Below are positions 48,658-57,108 of a stretch of DNA of 64,000 nt, piece after piece. The DNA comes from 2-12-FULL-35-23 sp965196985 (GTDB taxonomy: Bacteria > Pseudomonadota > Gammaproteobacteria > UBA12402). The stretch is taken from contig CBDALO010000214.1 of assembly GCA_965196985.1 (NCBI GenBank), positions 62,001-126,000 on the forward strand. Reading direction: 5' to 3'. The stretch's first letter is position 1. Every line of letters starts with the position of its first letter. Below the pieces are notes generated by a model, which was given only the letters and a program-made list of their open reading frames with translations, was not told the DNA's origin and made no database searches. Position numbers and translations under genes: made by a program.

Positions 48658-49035
48658 TTACCTATCCGCCTCAACTGATAACCTATCCAGCCTTGCGCGT
48701 TCTTCTCGCGTGACATACTGAACAGGACCCGTATTAATGAGATCTAAAACACAGACTGCATTACTCGCGTGATTCAGGAAACGACGACCCTCATCATTGT
48801 AATAAGCTAATTTCCCTCGTACTTTAATGTCTGTCCCTACAATCAGCATTGGGTCGCCTATACGACGTTGCTGTTCTATGAATACAGGGGTTAACTCATC
48901 ACAAAAGAAAAGTGTATGCCATTCAGAACCGGAGCGAATGACTACTTTCGCAGTCGGTGCACAATCTTTTGATTGAATAATCATAATCGAAATAATACTA
49001 CCAGTAAGCGTGACGGTGTTTTCATACGAATACAT
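48658..49035 (-). CDS. OB-fold-like protein, single domain
   Basis: 125 residues. The pattern WHTLFFCDELTPVFIEQ...GDPMLIVGTDIKVRGKLAYYNDEG...SNAVCVLDLI recurs twice in the neighbouring 210-residue protein. It looks like the strand order of SSB-type OB folds (HTLFF.G; I.V.G...YYD; NAV.V). Nucleic-acid binding is inferred. The region 48580-48657 holds nothing clear. Confidence 0.6.
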   Translation of the reverse strand: MYSYENTVTLTGSIISIMIIQSKDCAPTAKVVIRSGSEWHTLFFCDELTPVFIEQQRRIGDPMLIVGTDIKVRGKLAYYNDEGRRFLNHASNAVCVLDLINTGPVQYVTREERARLDRLSVEADR

Positions 49036-49116
49036 CAGGTTTCTCCTTAATTAATAAAAAAACCGTCAGGAAAGTCAGACTTTCCCGTTAGGGAAAGAAA
49101 ACCTCTCTAACGGGTT
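49036..49116 (-). promoter_or_regulatory. Attenuator-like leader with overlapping alternative stems
   Basis: Minus strand: CCCGTTAG (49114-49107) can pair with CTAACGGG (49091-49084). The latter overlaps GGAAAG, which pairs with CTTTCC to form a terminator followed by CCTGACGG and T7. SD AAGGAGAAA follows. Confidence 0.7.
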
Positions 49117-49150
49117 TATTGAACAAACAACAGCTCACAGACATGAATCG

Positions 49151-49783
49151 TCAAAGTGAAAAAGGGCTCCATGACCAAGGCATCGCACAAACATGTACGG
49201 CATTCGTTTTCTGATTCACCTTTAACACCCCTTTGTCATCACAGTAAACCGGCTCACCGATCACCCGAATGTACATACCAACAATCAACGGGGTGTCCGC
49301 TGTGTGAACATTAGATCCCTCACACGCACGCCGAAAACACTCGATGAACTGTCCTGTAAAAAAGAGCGTGTGATGAGTTTGATCAGAATACACCGTGACT
49401 TTCATCACAGAATAGCCCTCCTCGTCTCTCAGCTCCTCAATACAGGTAATCAACCCTTCGAGTTCGACAACCTTTTTCGGTGTGGTGGTCAGTATCTCAG
49501 TGACACAAACGGCATTACTGCTTTTATTCTTGTTAACCTGACCGTGTTTATCGTAATAACGCAACGCCCCTTTCAGCCGGATGTAACATCCTGCTTCCAG
49601 AAACGTCTCGCCAAGGCGAGGTTGCTTTTTAATAAACACATGAGCCAAGTCACCCAAAAAGAATAACGTGTGCTTAGTCTGTTCAGCCTTTAATATGACC
49701 CGCACAATTAACGAGTGTGGCGCATCATCAATAAAGGTGATGCCCTCAATCGTTCCTTGTACTGTTACGATCACATCTTCCAT
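49151..49783 (-). CDS. OB-fold-like protein, two tandem domains
   Basis: 210 residues with two copies of the domain of the 125-residue neighbour: HTLFFLGDLAHVF...GCYIRLKGALRYYD...SSNAVCV and HTLFFTGQFIECF...GMYIRVIGEPVYCD...TNAVHV. No known family name; ssDNA- or RNA-binding is inferred from the fold-like pattern and from nearby ssb and topB. Confidence 0.6.
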   Translation of the reverse strand: MEDVIVTVQGTIEGITFIDDAPHSLIVRVILKAEQTKHTLFFLGDLAHVFIKKQPRLGETFLEAGCYIRLKGALRYYDKHGQVNKNKSSNAVCVTEILTTTPKKVVELEGLITCIEELRDEEGYSVMKVTVYSDQTHHTLFFTGQFIECFRRACEGSNVHTADTPLIVGMYIRVIGEPVYCDDKGVLKVNQKTNAVHVCAMPWSWSPFSL

Positions 49784-49862
49784 CGGATTCTCCTTAATAA
49801 AAAACCGTCAGAAAGGTCAGATTTTCCCATTAGGGAAAATCACCTCCCTAACGGGGTTGTTG
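49784..49862 (-). promoter_or_regulatory. Attenuator-like leader
   Basis: CCCGTTAGGGA can pair with TCCCTAATGGG (one wobble). The alternative GGGAAAA...CTTTCTGACGG plus T6 forms a terminator before the SD AAGGAGAA. Closely similar to the leader at 49036. Confidence 0.7.
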
Positions 49863-49874
49863 AACAAACGACAA

Positions 49875-50456
49875 TTAACGTGCGTTCACCATTCGATATA
49901 CCACGGCGGTTGCCAAACTCGCCATCGCTGCAATGAACAAAAACACCGCCGTAGCGACTTTTTTTGCGGATTGTTTCGTGGTGACGGTTGGCTCGGACTT
50001 CTTAGCGTCAGCCGTTTCTTGTGGAAACGCTTTCGCTAATAACTCGCCTTTCAAATCGGGCAAAACGGCTTTTGCCCGTTCAAAATCGGGTATATGAACG
50101 CTAGTATGCACGAAAGGCACAATCCAAACGTAATTATGCAAGGCATAACAACCAAACCCTCGTGACCGAAAGACCCCTTTAATATGCGTGACCAAATCAA
50201 GGGCTTCTTTACTGCTGGTGCAGGTGAGAAACTCACCGTTGTCACCGAGTGTCACTTGGCGTAATTGCGCTGCTTGTAATTTCAGCCACGGCACACTGGA
50301 CGCAACGGGTGCTTTCGTTGCTTGAGTCGGTTTAGCCGGAGCAGTCGGTTTCACTGCTGCTCTAGCCTTAACCTGTGCATCCGCTTTGGCTTGCAATCGA
50401 GCTTGCATGGCTTGTTTTGTGTGACTTTCTTGCTTTCTACCTGATTCATTGGACAT
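49875..50456 (-). CDS. Basic Ala-rich protein with C-terminal membrane anchor
   Basis: 193 residues, unrecognised. Residues 1-55 are a Gln/Ala/Lys-rich linker. A compact domain follows (LRQVTLGDNGEFLTCTSSKEALDLV, GCYALHNYVWIVP). A single transmembrane helix (VATAVFLFIAAMASLATAVVY) ends the protein. First gene after the boxA-like site. Confidence 0.6.
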   Translation of the reverse strand: MSNESGRKQESHTKQAMQARLQAKADAQVKARAAVKPTAPAKPTQATKAPVASSVPWLKLQAAQLRQVTLGDNGEFLTCTSSKEALDLVTHIKGVFRSRGFGCYALHNYVWIVPFVHTSVHIPDFERAKAVLPDLKGELLAKAFPQETADAKKSEPTVTTKQSAKKVATAVFLFIAAMASLATAVVYRMVNAR

Positions 50457-50548
50457 AACAGTCTCCTTCTGTAGTTAAAAAAAAGGAGAAAGCATGCCTT
50501 TCCCAGAGGAAAGTAACACTTTCCCCGTAGGGTGAAACAGGCGAACGC
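50457..50548 (-). promoter_or_regulatory. Attenuator-like leader
   Basis: Minus strand: GGAAAGTGTTACTTTCC then GGAAAGGCATGCTTTCTCC plus T8, then SD AGAAGGAGA. The repeated GGAAAG/CTTTC words allow mutually exclusive stems. Confidence 0.7.
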
Positions 50549-50564
50549 CTGCGCTTAAACTCTC

Positions 50565-50613
50565 AATTGTTAAAGAACGATTGCCATTACGGCACGCCAA
50601 GCCAATGGCAATC
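50565..50613 (-). promoter_or_regulatory. rrn-like boxB/boxA antitermination site (candidate)
   Basis: On the minus strand a perfect stem GATTGCCATT/AATGGCAATC with a 15-base loop (50613-50579) is followed at once by GTTCTTTAACAATT (50578-50565). That is very close to the E. coli rRNA boxA (GCTCTTTAACAATT), and boxB-boxA is the rrn order. It would promote reading through the downstream leader terminators. Confidence 0.55.
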
Positions 50614-50616
50614 TTG

Positions 50617-51069
50617 CAAAACGTATCCAACGCGCAAGCGTGTCAATCCGAAGCTCTCTGACTTCAAACCACACAGTCAGTCTGCCCGCTTAACGCGAAG
50701 TGGCTACAATACGTTTTGTTAAGCACACGAACTCGTGTGCAAATAGTTAGCTATCGATCTTGGTCGATAGAATGAGATCATTAAGCCCCTTCTGCGACAG
50801 CATTAGTCCTAACGAAGGTTAAAGATAAGCAGATAACACCACTTATCGGTCTTAATGCCAAAGGCAGTTTGCGTCATTCGTTTATGCTCTGTCAGAGCAC
50901 TGGCCGCATTGGCGAACCCGAACTTTTAGGACAAGAATACTCTTGTCACTCGCTCCATGCTTTGGTAAGTCCCGCTAGCTTTCGCTAGGCTCACGACACG
51001 TGGGACAACTGTGACGAATAGTAATAGACGTACAAGACGTTTCAGGCTTTCGGCCTTCTTCAGTATTAC
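50617..51069. ncRNA. 455-bp structured repeat, copy 2 (candidate structured RNA)
   Basis: Matches copy 1 with about a dozen differences. Examples: the GACAAG/CTTGTC stem is kept while its loop changes from GTTAAT to AATACT, and GCTC/GAGC is kept with a changed loop base. The other end runs to within about 40 bp of the small membrane protein gene. Confidence 0.65.
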
Positions 51070-51106
51070 CAACTGATAGTTTACCAAGAAACCCTTTAAA
51101 AACAAG

Positions 51107-51394
51107 CTAAAAACGCCCGATTACGTGAAAAAAGAGCAGTAAATAACTCAGTAGTAAGAGACAAGCAATCGGCCAAAACAGTCGTTTTTTCTGATGATAG
51201 ACTTGGGCAATTAAAGAGACTAAAAACGCCCCATAAAAAATCACACCTGCGCCCAGCAACAAACCAAAACTCAGGCTTTCATGTGGGGTTGGGTGCATGA
51301 AGAATAAAAGGCTCATCATGCCAAGAGCAATGAAAAGCTGTAACACAATAAAACGGTTCGTTAGAGCAAAAGAATGCCAGTCTGATTTTTCCAT
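51107..51394 (-). CDS. Small three-helix membrane protein
   Basis: 95 residues with three hydrophobic spans (FIVLQLFIALGMMSLLFFM; LLLGAGVIFYGAFLVSLIA; WPIACLLLLSYLLLFF). Unknown function. It lies 30 bp after the next gene, so probably the end of the topB-proximal operon. Confidence 0.6.
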   Translation of the reverse strand: MEKSDWHSFALTNRFIVLQLFIALGMMSLLFFMHPTPHESLSFGLLLGAGVIFYGAFLVSLIAQVYHQKKRLFWPIACLLLLSYLLLFFHVIGRF

Positions 51395-51424
51395 TGTTCT
51401 TCTTCTCAGTGTGAAAGGTTACGC

Positions 51425-51841
51425 TTAGTCGTCAGCAAACACTAACTCGCCTTCCTCGCGCTTGATTGGCTCTTTTAGCTCCTTGTCCTTAAAGATATCA
51501 CGCAACACGCCATAAACAAAATCAGGACGCACCGACTCATCAATTGACCATGAGATTAAATCCTCGCGCATAAACGCAGAACCGGTGACCTGAACGGATT
51601 CGGTTGGCATCGTATAAGGCTTTCGTATGTAGAATGTGCCGGTGTATCGCGTGCCGAGGGGTAGAGTTTTGGCTTTTTCTTTCATTCCAGAGACAGCGCG
51701 TTCTAGCGTTTTAATGATCTGTTGGTATTCGTCTTCACTCGCAAACTCCGTGAGTGATTCTTCATCCACGTTAACCAAATGAATCAATGTGTGAACTCGG
51801 CTCATTGCAGTCCGTAATCGTTTTAAGTCACCTTTAGCCAA
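51425..51841 (-). CDS. Hypothetical protein, 138 residues
   Basis: Unrecognised. Helical N-terminus (KRLRTAMSRVHTLIHLVNV), a middle with strand-like GTRYTGTFYIRKP, and an acidic C-terminus (REEGELVFADD). It sits in the topB gene string, so a plasmid-maintenance role is likely but unspecified. Confidence 0.6.
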   Translation of the reverse strand: MAKGDLKRLRTAMSRVHTLIHLVNVDEESLTEFASEDEYQQIIKTLERAVSGMKEKAKTLPLGTRYTGTFYIRKPYTMPTESVQVTGSAFMREDLISWSIDESVRPDFVYGVLRDIFKDKELKEPIKREEGELVFADD

Positions 51842-51877
51842 CTGTTTACTCCTTCGTCTTTAGTGGGGTAATCATGG

Positions 51878-52165
51878 TTAGTGTACGTCCATGTCTTTCA
51901 AACGAAATTCAAAGGGCTCAAGAATTTCCGTTAACGCAAATGCTTTTTCTTTGATCTCGTCCACTTCGTGGTTGTTCGCTTCAAGACTGAGATTGCTGAT
52001 CAATTCTTCAAAATCCCCTAGCGTCATCGGCACACTTAACTGGCCTTCACTATCGGGTATTGCAGCTTGTAGCTTTTCCAGTAGCTCATCACTGAGCGCG
52101 TAATGAATTAACTCCACGATGAAATCGCGCTCGTCTTCCAATAAAGTCACATCAACTGTTTTCAT
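51878..52165 (-). CDS. Hypothetical acidic protein
   Basis: 95 residues from MKTVDVTLLEDERDF; the frame opens at 52216 without an RBS. Strongly acidic and helical (FIVELIHYALSDELLEKL, DFEELISNLSLEA). Could be an antirestriction-like or partner-binding protein; no family is recognised. Confidence 0.55.
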   Translation of the reverse strand: MKTVDVTLLEDERDFIVELIHYALSDELLEKLQAAIPDSEGQLSVPMTLGDFEELISNLSLEANNHEVDEIKEKAFALTEILEPFEFRLKDMDVH

Positions 52166-52234
52166 GTCAGTATTCTCGCACAAATCAACCGATGCCAACA
52201 ATAATGAATTCTGCACCGATTAGCAATCCTCGTG

Positions 52235-52375
52235 TTAGCGTTTTTCTTTTTGGTGGTAACGTTGGATTTGCTGTTCCAATAACACTTGCTCTAATTGGCG
52301 CAGCTCGCGTGCTTCTTTAACGCTCAGCTCATTCTCCTGGTATTCCAAGGAGGCGATGAAGTAACGGTATCTCAT
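52235..52375 (-). CDS. 46-residue protein coupled to topB
   Basis: Starts in an ATGA overlap with the topB stop (52372-52375): MRYRYFIASLEYQENELSVK, then a helical ELRQLEQVLLEQQIQRYHQ segment. The overlap and codon use suggest a real coupled gene. Function unknown. Confidence 0.55.
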   Translation of the reverse strand: MRYRYFIASLEYQENELSVKEARELRQLEQVLLEQQIQRYHQKEKR

Positions 52376-53983
52376 GCGTTCTCCTCGCTCACTGATCGAG
52401 TAGGTAAGAGTGGTTTGCCCTGCTCTTCCCAGTAGAGAGCCTCGCAGGTCGGATAACGATTACAACCCCAAAACGGTTTCTTCTTACCCTGTCGTCTAAC
52501 GAGTTTGCCTTCCTTGCAGTGCGGGCAAGAAATGTCAGAGACTTTCGCTTTAGGCTTATTGACCGGCTGGTCGTCTTTATCCGGCAAGGTCACGTCACAC
52601 TCAGGGAAACGGGTGCAACCCCAGAAAAACCCCTTCTTCCCCTTACGCCGTCTCAAGGGGGCTTGACAGCTTGGACAAGCATGCGGTGTTGCTTGATCGG
52701 CAGGCGGGTGCAAGCGGTGGTGTTCTTGTAAATCCGCTAATAAAAAGTCTAAGACTTCGGCTTGATCTTCTAAAAACTCCCCCAAGCACCCCTGCCCTTG
52801 AGCAATGTCGTCTAAGGCTTGCTCCCATTCAGCCGTGGTTGCAGGGTTTTTCACCGGATCCGGTAATAACGCAATCAAGTCACGGCCTTTGGTGGTGGAG
52901 ACTAATTGCTTTTTCTTTCGTTCAATAAACCCACGCGTCAACAGCTTTTCGATGATGTCAGCTCGTGTGGCTTCGGTGCCAATGCCTGCTGTGTCTTTGA
53001 GCGTTTTTTTAAAAGCAAGATCATCGACTACTTTGGCAATGGACTTCATGCCCGCAATGAGCGTGCCCTCGGTAAACCGTGCCGGTGGTTTGGTTTGTTT
53101 ATCCGATTGCTCACACGACAACAGGGTCACTGGCTCTTGCGCGGTGAGCTTCGGCAAGAGGGCTGTTGAGTGATCAGCGGTGTCGCTCTCTTCCTGCACC
53201 AACGCTTTCCAGCCCTGCGTTTGAGGTAGGTGGCACTGAGCACTAAAGGTCTCGCCTTGACATTCTATCATCACCTTGCGTTGCACGTAGTCATACTCCC
53301 CTAAAAACTGTGCGAGATAGCTTTGTCGAATCAGTTCATACACCTTGCGCTCATCACCAGACATCGCAGCCAGATTAACCCGATCATTCGCGGTGGGCAT
53401 CAGGCCGTGATGCGCGGTGACTTTCTGGGTATTCCACACAGGAGCCTTCAGTGAAGTATCACAACGGGCCACCCATTGCGCTACTGTACTATCGACTTGT
53501 TCTAATGCGGCTAACACCGTGCTCGCTTCGCTCCATTGCTCTTCCGGTAAATAGCCGCTATCAGTTCTTGGGTAAGTCGTGGCTTTGTGTTTTTCATACA
53601 GGGCTTGTGCGATACTTAAAGTCTCTTTAGCGGTTAAGCCGAAACGACTGCTACACACCTTCTGCAAGCTCGATAAGGAATAACACAATGGTGGGGGCTG
53701 TTTCTTCGCGGTGTCTTTCGCTTGCGTGACCTCACCGGTTTGGTTGGCGACTTTTTCAATCACCGCTTGCACAAACGCCGGATTCACACAACGCCCCTCC
53801 GTGTCCGTGAATTCCTCAGCGGGTTGCCAGTGTGCCACCAGCTCACCCGCCTTGGCTTGAAAGGTGACGTGTAACTCATAGTAAGGGCTAGCTTGAAAGT
53901 GTTCTATTAAGTGATCCCGCGCCACAATGAGTGCCAGCGTGGGCGTTTGCACACGGCCCACCGACAACGCGCCTTCTCCTGGA
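52372..53983 (-). pseudogene. topB: DNA topoisomerase III, 5' end removed by ISKra4
   Basis: About 536 codons remain. The frame is open through ALSVGRVQTPTLALIVARD to the IS junction at 53983, so the ATG/GTG at 53967 is not the real start. Catalytic tyrosine region ATTYPRTDSGYL is kept, as are two C-terminal topoisomerase zinc ribbons (CPSCQAPL..WGCTRFPEC and CPHCKEGK..WGCNRYPTC). The Toprim half is lost, so it is inactive. TopIII enzymes of this kind are common on conjugative elements next to ssb. Confidence 0.92.
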
Positions 53984-55370
53984 GGGTGCTGCCTTTATAT
54001 AATGTAGAAAATATAGCATAATATACACTTTAACTTGATTACGGATGGTGTTTGGATGTTAGCTAGAATTCTCTCTGATGAAAATAATGAATTAACTATT
54101 GAGCTCAAGCTTCCACTAAAAGGATCCATGCTTGAATGTGAGGATGCAATTCTTGACGGCCTTAATGAGGTTGGAACATTAGCCACTGAAAAAGCTTTAA
54201 GTAAGTTTGATGCAGATGGCTCTCCTATCCATGTTGGAAAAATAAAGCTAACAGCACGAAGTAGAGATGAAGCAAATTACCAAACGCCTTATGGAGTTGC
54301 TCGAGTTAAGCGTTATGTTTATCAAACCTCTAAAGGCGGGAAGATCTTTTGTCCTTTAGAAGATAAGGCTAGAATTATCCAAGGATCAACACCGCGATTT
54401 GCAAAAATAATCTCACATAAATACTCAAACTTACCTGCTCCTAGTGTTATTGATGATCTCAAGGTCAATCATAACCGTAAAATCTCACATTCATACTTGC
54501 AACGGGCAACTGATTTTGTTGGCGGTATTGCACAAGCCAAAGAGGCTGAGTGGGAATATGAAGAGCCAAAGCTTGATGCAGGCATTGAGATGCTAAGTAT
54601 TAGCTTAGATGGTGCATATGTTCTCACCGTTGATGATGGTTATAGAGAGAGCATGGTTGGAACTATTTCCATGTATGATAAGCATGGTGCACGCCTGCAC
54701 ACAACCTACGTTGCAGCATCACCAGAATATGGAAAAGATGAATTCTTTAATAGGCTTGAAAAGGAAATAAAGCTGAAAAAGAAATATTACCCTGATGCTA
54801 AAACAATTGGCGTTGCTGATGGAGCAAAAAATAATTGGCCATTTCTAAAAAAACATACTGATACGCAAATTTTAGATTTTTGGCATGCAACTGAATATCT
54901 CGGCGAAGCATCAAAGGCAGTATTTACCAAAAAATCTGAAAGAGATGAGCGTGATGTTTGGCTCGAAGAGAGATGTCATGACTTAAAGCACAAGAAAGGT
55001 GCGGCAGGTAGAATACTTGCTGAGCTTAAAGAGCATCTAAATAAAAAACTGAATAAATCGCTTAGAGAAAAGCTAGAAGGAACAATTACGTATTTTGAAA
55101 ATAATATTAAAGAAAAGCGAATGTCGTATCATAATTTGATTAAGCAGAATGCACCAATTGGCTCTGGCGTCACTGAAGCAGCATGTAAAACAATTGTTAA
55201 ACAAAGATTAGGGGGATCAGGAATGCGCTGGAAAGACAAGGGAATGAAAATCGTTTTATGCTTGAGAACACTAGTAAAGACTAAAGGCAGATGGGATCAG
55301 TTTTGGGAGAAGGTCAATGATTTTGGCGTGCCAGCAGCAATATAGCCTACATTATATAGAGGCAGCACCC
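53984..55370 (+). mobile_element. ISKra4-family element, copy 2 (1387 bp)
   Basis: Same ends and length as copy 1, but the flanks (TTCTCCTGGA and GAAATAGAAC) are not a repeat. It joins topB to an IS66 gene, so it marks a deletion or recombination between two copies. Confidence 0.92.
54035..55345 (+). CDS. ISKra4-family transposase (copy 2)
   Basis: 436 residues as read from TTG; the ATG at 54056 is more likely. All family motifs of copy 1 are present (ISLDGAYVLTVDDGY, GVADGAKNNW, GSGVTEAACKTIVKQRLGG). Apparently intact. Confidence 0.9.
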   Translation: MITDGVWMLARILSDENNELTIELKLPLKGSMLECEDAILDGLNEVGTLATEKALSKFDADGSPIHVGKIKLTARSRDEANYQTPYGVARVKRYVYQTSKGGKIFCPLEDKARIIQGSTPRFAKIISHKYSNLPAPSVIDDLKVNHNRKISHSYLQRATDFVGGIAQAKEAEWEYEEPKLDAGIEMLSISLDGAYVLTVDDGYRESMVGTISMYDKHGARLHTTYVAASPEYGKDEFFNRLEKEIKLKKKYYPDAKTIGVADGAKNNWPFLKKHTDTQILDFWHATEYLGEASKAVFTKKSERDERDVWLEERCHDLKHKKGAAGRILAELKEHLNKKLNKSLREKLEGTITYFENNIKEKRMSYHNLIKQNAPIGSGVTEAACKTIVKQRLGGSGMRWKDKGMKIVLCLRTLVKTKGRWDQFWEKVNDFGVPAAI

Positions 55371-55530
55371 GAAATAGAACATGCTCGTGTTGAACAGTAT
55401 GCCGAGGCTTATGATCATTTGAAGATACAATTTGCTAAGCTCCAACGACAGCATTTTGGTAGTAAATCTGAGCGCTACATAGAAGATCAGTTGCCACTCT
55501 TCGGTGATCTCTCAACACCGGAGGATCAAG

Positions 55531-57108
55531 TCAGGCCGGCTTCGCCGGCAACTTTCTAAGCCTCTAAGAGTTTAGTCTTTACAAAGCCACGAGTATTATT
55601 AAGTCTCAAACTAGTCAAACCTGCCCATGGAATAATAACGAATAAAAATAACACACCTGCTATAGAAATTGCTTCAGGTAGCTGAGCAATAACTCACCTA
55701 CTATACGCGCTTCTCATTTTACTCTATGAATAATGAAACGCTTTAGTATCAAACAAATCTTGGTAACCAATCAGAACTGGTGGAACTTTCACACCAAGTA
55801 CAAAGATAAAATCAGAGAAGCTATTGTCATTGGCATTGTTAAGCTGCTTAGCTGCAAACATCCTATGCGTGGCCATAAAGAGTATCATTGCAGTAATCCA
55901 AACTGTTCACACGTCAAATACATCCGCCATACCTGCAAAGCTAAAAGCTGTTCATCGTGTGGTAAAAAAGCCACAGAAGTATGGATACAACAACAGATGG
56001 CAATCTTACCCAACACTACATGGCAACACATCACATTCACCATGCCCTCTACTCTTTGGGACTGCTTTTGGACAAACAGAGAGCTTCTTAATTTACTCCC
56101 ACCATTAGCAGCAAAGGTGTTACTCAAGCTTGCTAAAAACAAGAGGGTTAAACCCGGTGTATTTATCGCGCTTCACACCTTTGGCAGAGATCTAAAGCGC
56201 AATGTGCATCTTCATGCGTCAATCACTCTGGGTGGTATCAACAAAGAGTTAACACAATGGAAAAGCCTCTACTTCCATCAACCTACACTAATGTCCATGT
56301 GGCGTTATGAGGTCATTAACCTTTTTAGAAACCACCACCAGGACAAAGGGCTTATTCTGCCAAATCAGTTAGCCTCTACACTGAACCACACTTTCAACTT
56401 TAATCAACTGCTTGATCAACTTTACCAAAAACGATGGGTAGTACATTGCGCAAAGCCCTCAAAGAATCACAAACAAAACGTTAAATACTTAGGTCGATAC
56501 ACCAAACGTCCTCCTATTGCTGAGTCAAAAATTAAAAACTTTGATGGGAGCAGCCTCAGTTTTAATTATCTTGATCACGTCTCTAAAACCTACAAGCAAT
56601 TTAAATTAACCGCGGAAGAGTTTATTGCTCGATTTATTCAACACATTCCTGATGTTGGCTTTCGTATGGTGCGTTATTATGGGTTTCTTGCTAACCGGGT
56701 GCGAGGTGAGATGCTACCCAAAGTCAGACTCCTATTAGGTGAAACTGATCCAAACACACCCCAGGTCAATTACCGCACCTTAATGCAAAATAATTTTAAC
56801 ATTGACCCCTATGAATGTGTTCTATGCGGTAGCCAAATGTTTTTAGCTAACTGCTGGTATAGACAACCTAACCGTTACAAATTGCTATCAAAGCATCGTG
56901 AACTCGCCTTACTGAAAAAAATCTAATAACTTCCTAGGGGGGTAGTCCGTCCAAAACAACAAATAACAGCTAGTTTTGGCTATTGTTTGTCATAACTAAC
57001 CCTGCCCCACCACTAAATCGATTTTATAAAAAATACCTGTGCTAAAATTACTCATTTTAATTGGTGGTATTTTTACCAATTGACACATTGAAATTCCTTA
57101 ATATCAAG
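55531..57108 (+). mobile_element. IS91-family element, copy 2 (1578 bp)
   Basis: Inserted after CAAG within the IS66 transposase gene, with no target duplication; the host frame is restored by its removal. Almost identical to copy 1 (one silent-type G/A difference seen near 56418). Confidence 0.93.
55733..56926 (+). CDS. IS91-family rolling-circle transposase (copy 2)
   Basis: Protein identical to the 47204-48397 copy, with the HUH motif (VHLHASITLGG) and tyrosine region (KYLGRYTKRPP). Confidence 0.93.
   Translation: MKRFSIKQILVTNQNWWNFHTKYKDKIREAIVIGIVKLLSCKHPMRGHKEYHCSNPNCSHVKYIRHTCKAKSCSSCGKKATEVWIQQQMAILPNTTWQHITFTMPSTLWDCFWTNRELLNLLPPLAAKVLLKLAKNKRVKPGVFIALHTFGRDLKRNVHLHASITLGGINKELTQWKSLYFHQPTLMSMWRYEVINLFRNHHQDKGLILPNQLASTLNHTFNFNQLLDQLYQKRWVVHCAKPSKNHKQNVKYLGRYTKRPPIAESKIKNFDGSSLSFNYLDHVSKTYKQFKLTAEEFIARFIQHIPDVGFRMVRYYGFLANRVRGEMLPKVRLLLGETDPNTPQVNYRTLMQNNFNIDPYECVLCGSQMFLANCWYRQPNRYKLLSKHRELALLKKI

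Noticed and set aside
49304..50039. Plus-strand ORFs over the OB-fold-like genes
   Set aside because: Opposite to genes with RBS and leaders; no recognisable product.
52519..53173. Plus-strand ORFs over topB
   Set aside because: Antisense shadows of a clear topoisomerase frame.
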